From: HGM13006 sp964518645
GTDB taxonomy: Bacteria > Bacillota > Clostridia > Oscillospirales > Oscillospiraceae
Length of the DNA: 5,788 nt
Assembly (NCBI GenBank): GCA_964518645.1
Contig: CAZFGL010000138.1
Coordinates: forward strand, 1 to 5,788
Reading direction: 5' to 3'
Under the pieces are notes generated by a model. It had not been told where the DNA came from. It did no database searches and worked only from the letters and a program-made list of their open reading frames with translations. Made by a program: the position numbers and the translations under genes. Below, in pieces: positions 5,325 to 5,788 of this stretch (the stretch's first letter is position 1; each line of letters starts with the position of its first letter).

Positions 5325-5788
5325 ATGAAAAGGCATGTAATCATTGCACTGACCCTGATCCTGGCACTGTTTCTGACCCTGTTTGCAGGCTGCGGCAACA
5401 CGGACTCCGCTGTTTCTTCGGCAAATACCCCGGCATCGGAAGCACCGGTATCCCAGCCGGATACCCCCCAGATCTCAGCAGAAGAAGTGGATTCTGTCCC
5501 CGAGCCTGACTCCCTTGTGGAGGAAGCCCCCGCTCTGCGGGAGAGCATCACCTATCCCCTGTGCGCTCCAGGTGAACTGGAGTTCAGCGTGTTCACTTCC
5601 GCCGGTGGCCCCGGTGGTATGGTGGAGACACTGGATGATTACCCCGCATTCCAGATCGCAGAAGTGGCCACCGGCGTAAAGATGACCTACAATCTCTCTA
5701 CCCCTGAGGCCACCGAGACCAAGCTGAATCTCCTGATCGCTTCGGGAGATATGCCCACCTTCTTTACCGGTCTGGATATGTACTATGT
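5325..5788 (+). CDS. Extracellular solute-binding lipoprotein, N-terminal part
   Basis: The open frame runs from the ATG at 5325, 7 nt after a perfect AAGGAGG, to the window edge, giving 154 residues without a stop. A lipoprotein signal peptide is clear: positive MKRH, a hydrophobic stretch at 5-20, and the lipobox LFAGC with C23 as the lipidated cysteine. An acidic, Pro/Ser-rich tether covers about 24-70. The mature domain then begins (ITYPLCAPGELEFSVF) with the pattern of ABC-transporter binding proteins of the large LplA/YtcQ-like carbohydrate group: EVATGVKMTYNL at about 116-127 and TKLNLLIASGDMPTFF at about 134-149, which resembles the family motif for a cleft-lining segment. The protein would be anchored to the outer face of the membrane and deliver a ligand, likely a sugar or oligosaccharide, to permeases expected downstream outside the window. 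Ligand not determinable. It is divergent from the MATE gene and need not be functionally linked to it. Confidence 0.82.
   Translation, partial: MKRHVIIALTLILALFLTLFAGCGNTDSAVSSANTPASEAPVSQPDTPQISAEEVDSVPEPDSLVEEAPALRESITYPLCAPGELEFSVFTSAGGPGGMVETLDDYPAFQIAEVATGVKMTYNLSTPEATETKLNLLIASGDMPTFFTGLDMYY

Noticed and set aside
5593..5607. A GGTGGCCCCGGTGGT stretch in the lipoprotein gene identical to part of the flavoenzyme repeat.
   Set aside because: It encodes only Gly-Gly-Pro-Gly-Gly once. In a genome favouring these codons a 15-nt match is easily coincidental, and there is no tandem expansion.

Overview
The window looks like chromosomal DNA from a gut-type anaerobic Clostridia, most likely Oscillospiraceae/Ruminococcaceae-like. 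The basis is GC-rich coding sequence, AGGAGG-type ribosome binding sites with sigma-A-like promoters, a hairpin-rich intergenic repeat of a style I associate with that group, and the gene families present (a flavin/Fe-S ene-reductase-like enzyme, a MATE exporter with a cytidylate-kinase-like tail, and a lipoprotein solute-binding protein). This assignment is inference; no rRNA or marker gene is present.

Layout from left to right. (1) 1-699, minus strand: a two-gene operon with a MarR-family regulator (277-699) followed after 3 nt by the N-terminal 91 residues of a DUF5131 (phage Gp37/Gp68-type) protein that carries a radical-SAM-like CX3CX2C motif; it runs off the left edge. The operon has a near-consensus promoter (737-765) and a 20-bp imperfect palindrome over the predicted transcription start, a good autoregulatory operator candidate. 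(2) 700-1043: a 344-bp divergent intergenic region holding that promoter/operator, a two-hairpin interspersed-type repeat (about 811-870), and a candidate promoter and RBS for the next gene. (3) 1044-3098, plus strand: a 684-residue Old Yellow Enzyme/2,4-dienoyl-CoA reductase/trimethylamine dehydrogenase-type flavoenzyme (FMN barrel, 4Fe-4S Cys cluster, FAD and NAD(P)H dinucleotide folds). Its barrel is interrupted by 17 perfect Gly-Gly-Pro triplets. (4) 3099-3155: a strong hairpin serving as a shared terminator between convergent genes. (5) 3156-5102, minus strand: a MATE-family transporter fused in one reading frame to a C-terminal cytidylate-kinase-like (AAK26-type) domain. (6) 5103-5324: a divergent promoter region. 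(7) 5325-5788, plus strand: the start of a lipoprotein extracellular solute-binding protein, cut by the right edge.

No single pathway is demonstrated. A reasonable reading is an accessory small-molecule handling neighbourhood: a ligand-responsive MarR repressor beside a redox enzyme that could reduce an unsaturated compound, an efflux pump with a nucleotide-binding tail, and the first gene of an uptake system. The two most unusual items are the (GGP)17 insertion inside the flavin barrel and the MATE-kinase fusion.
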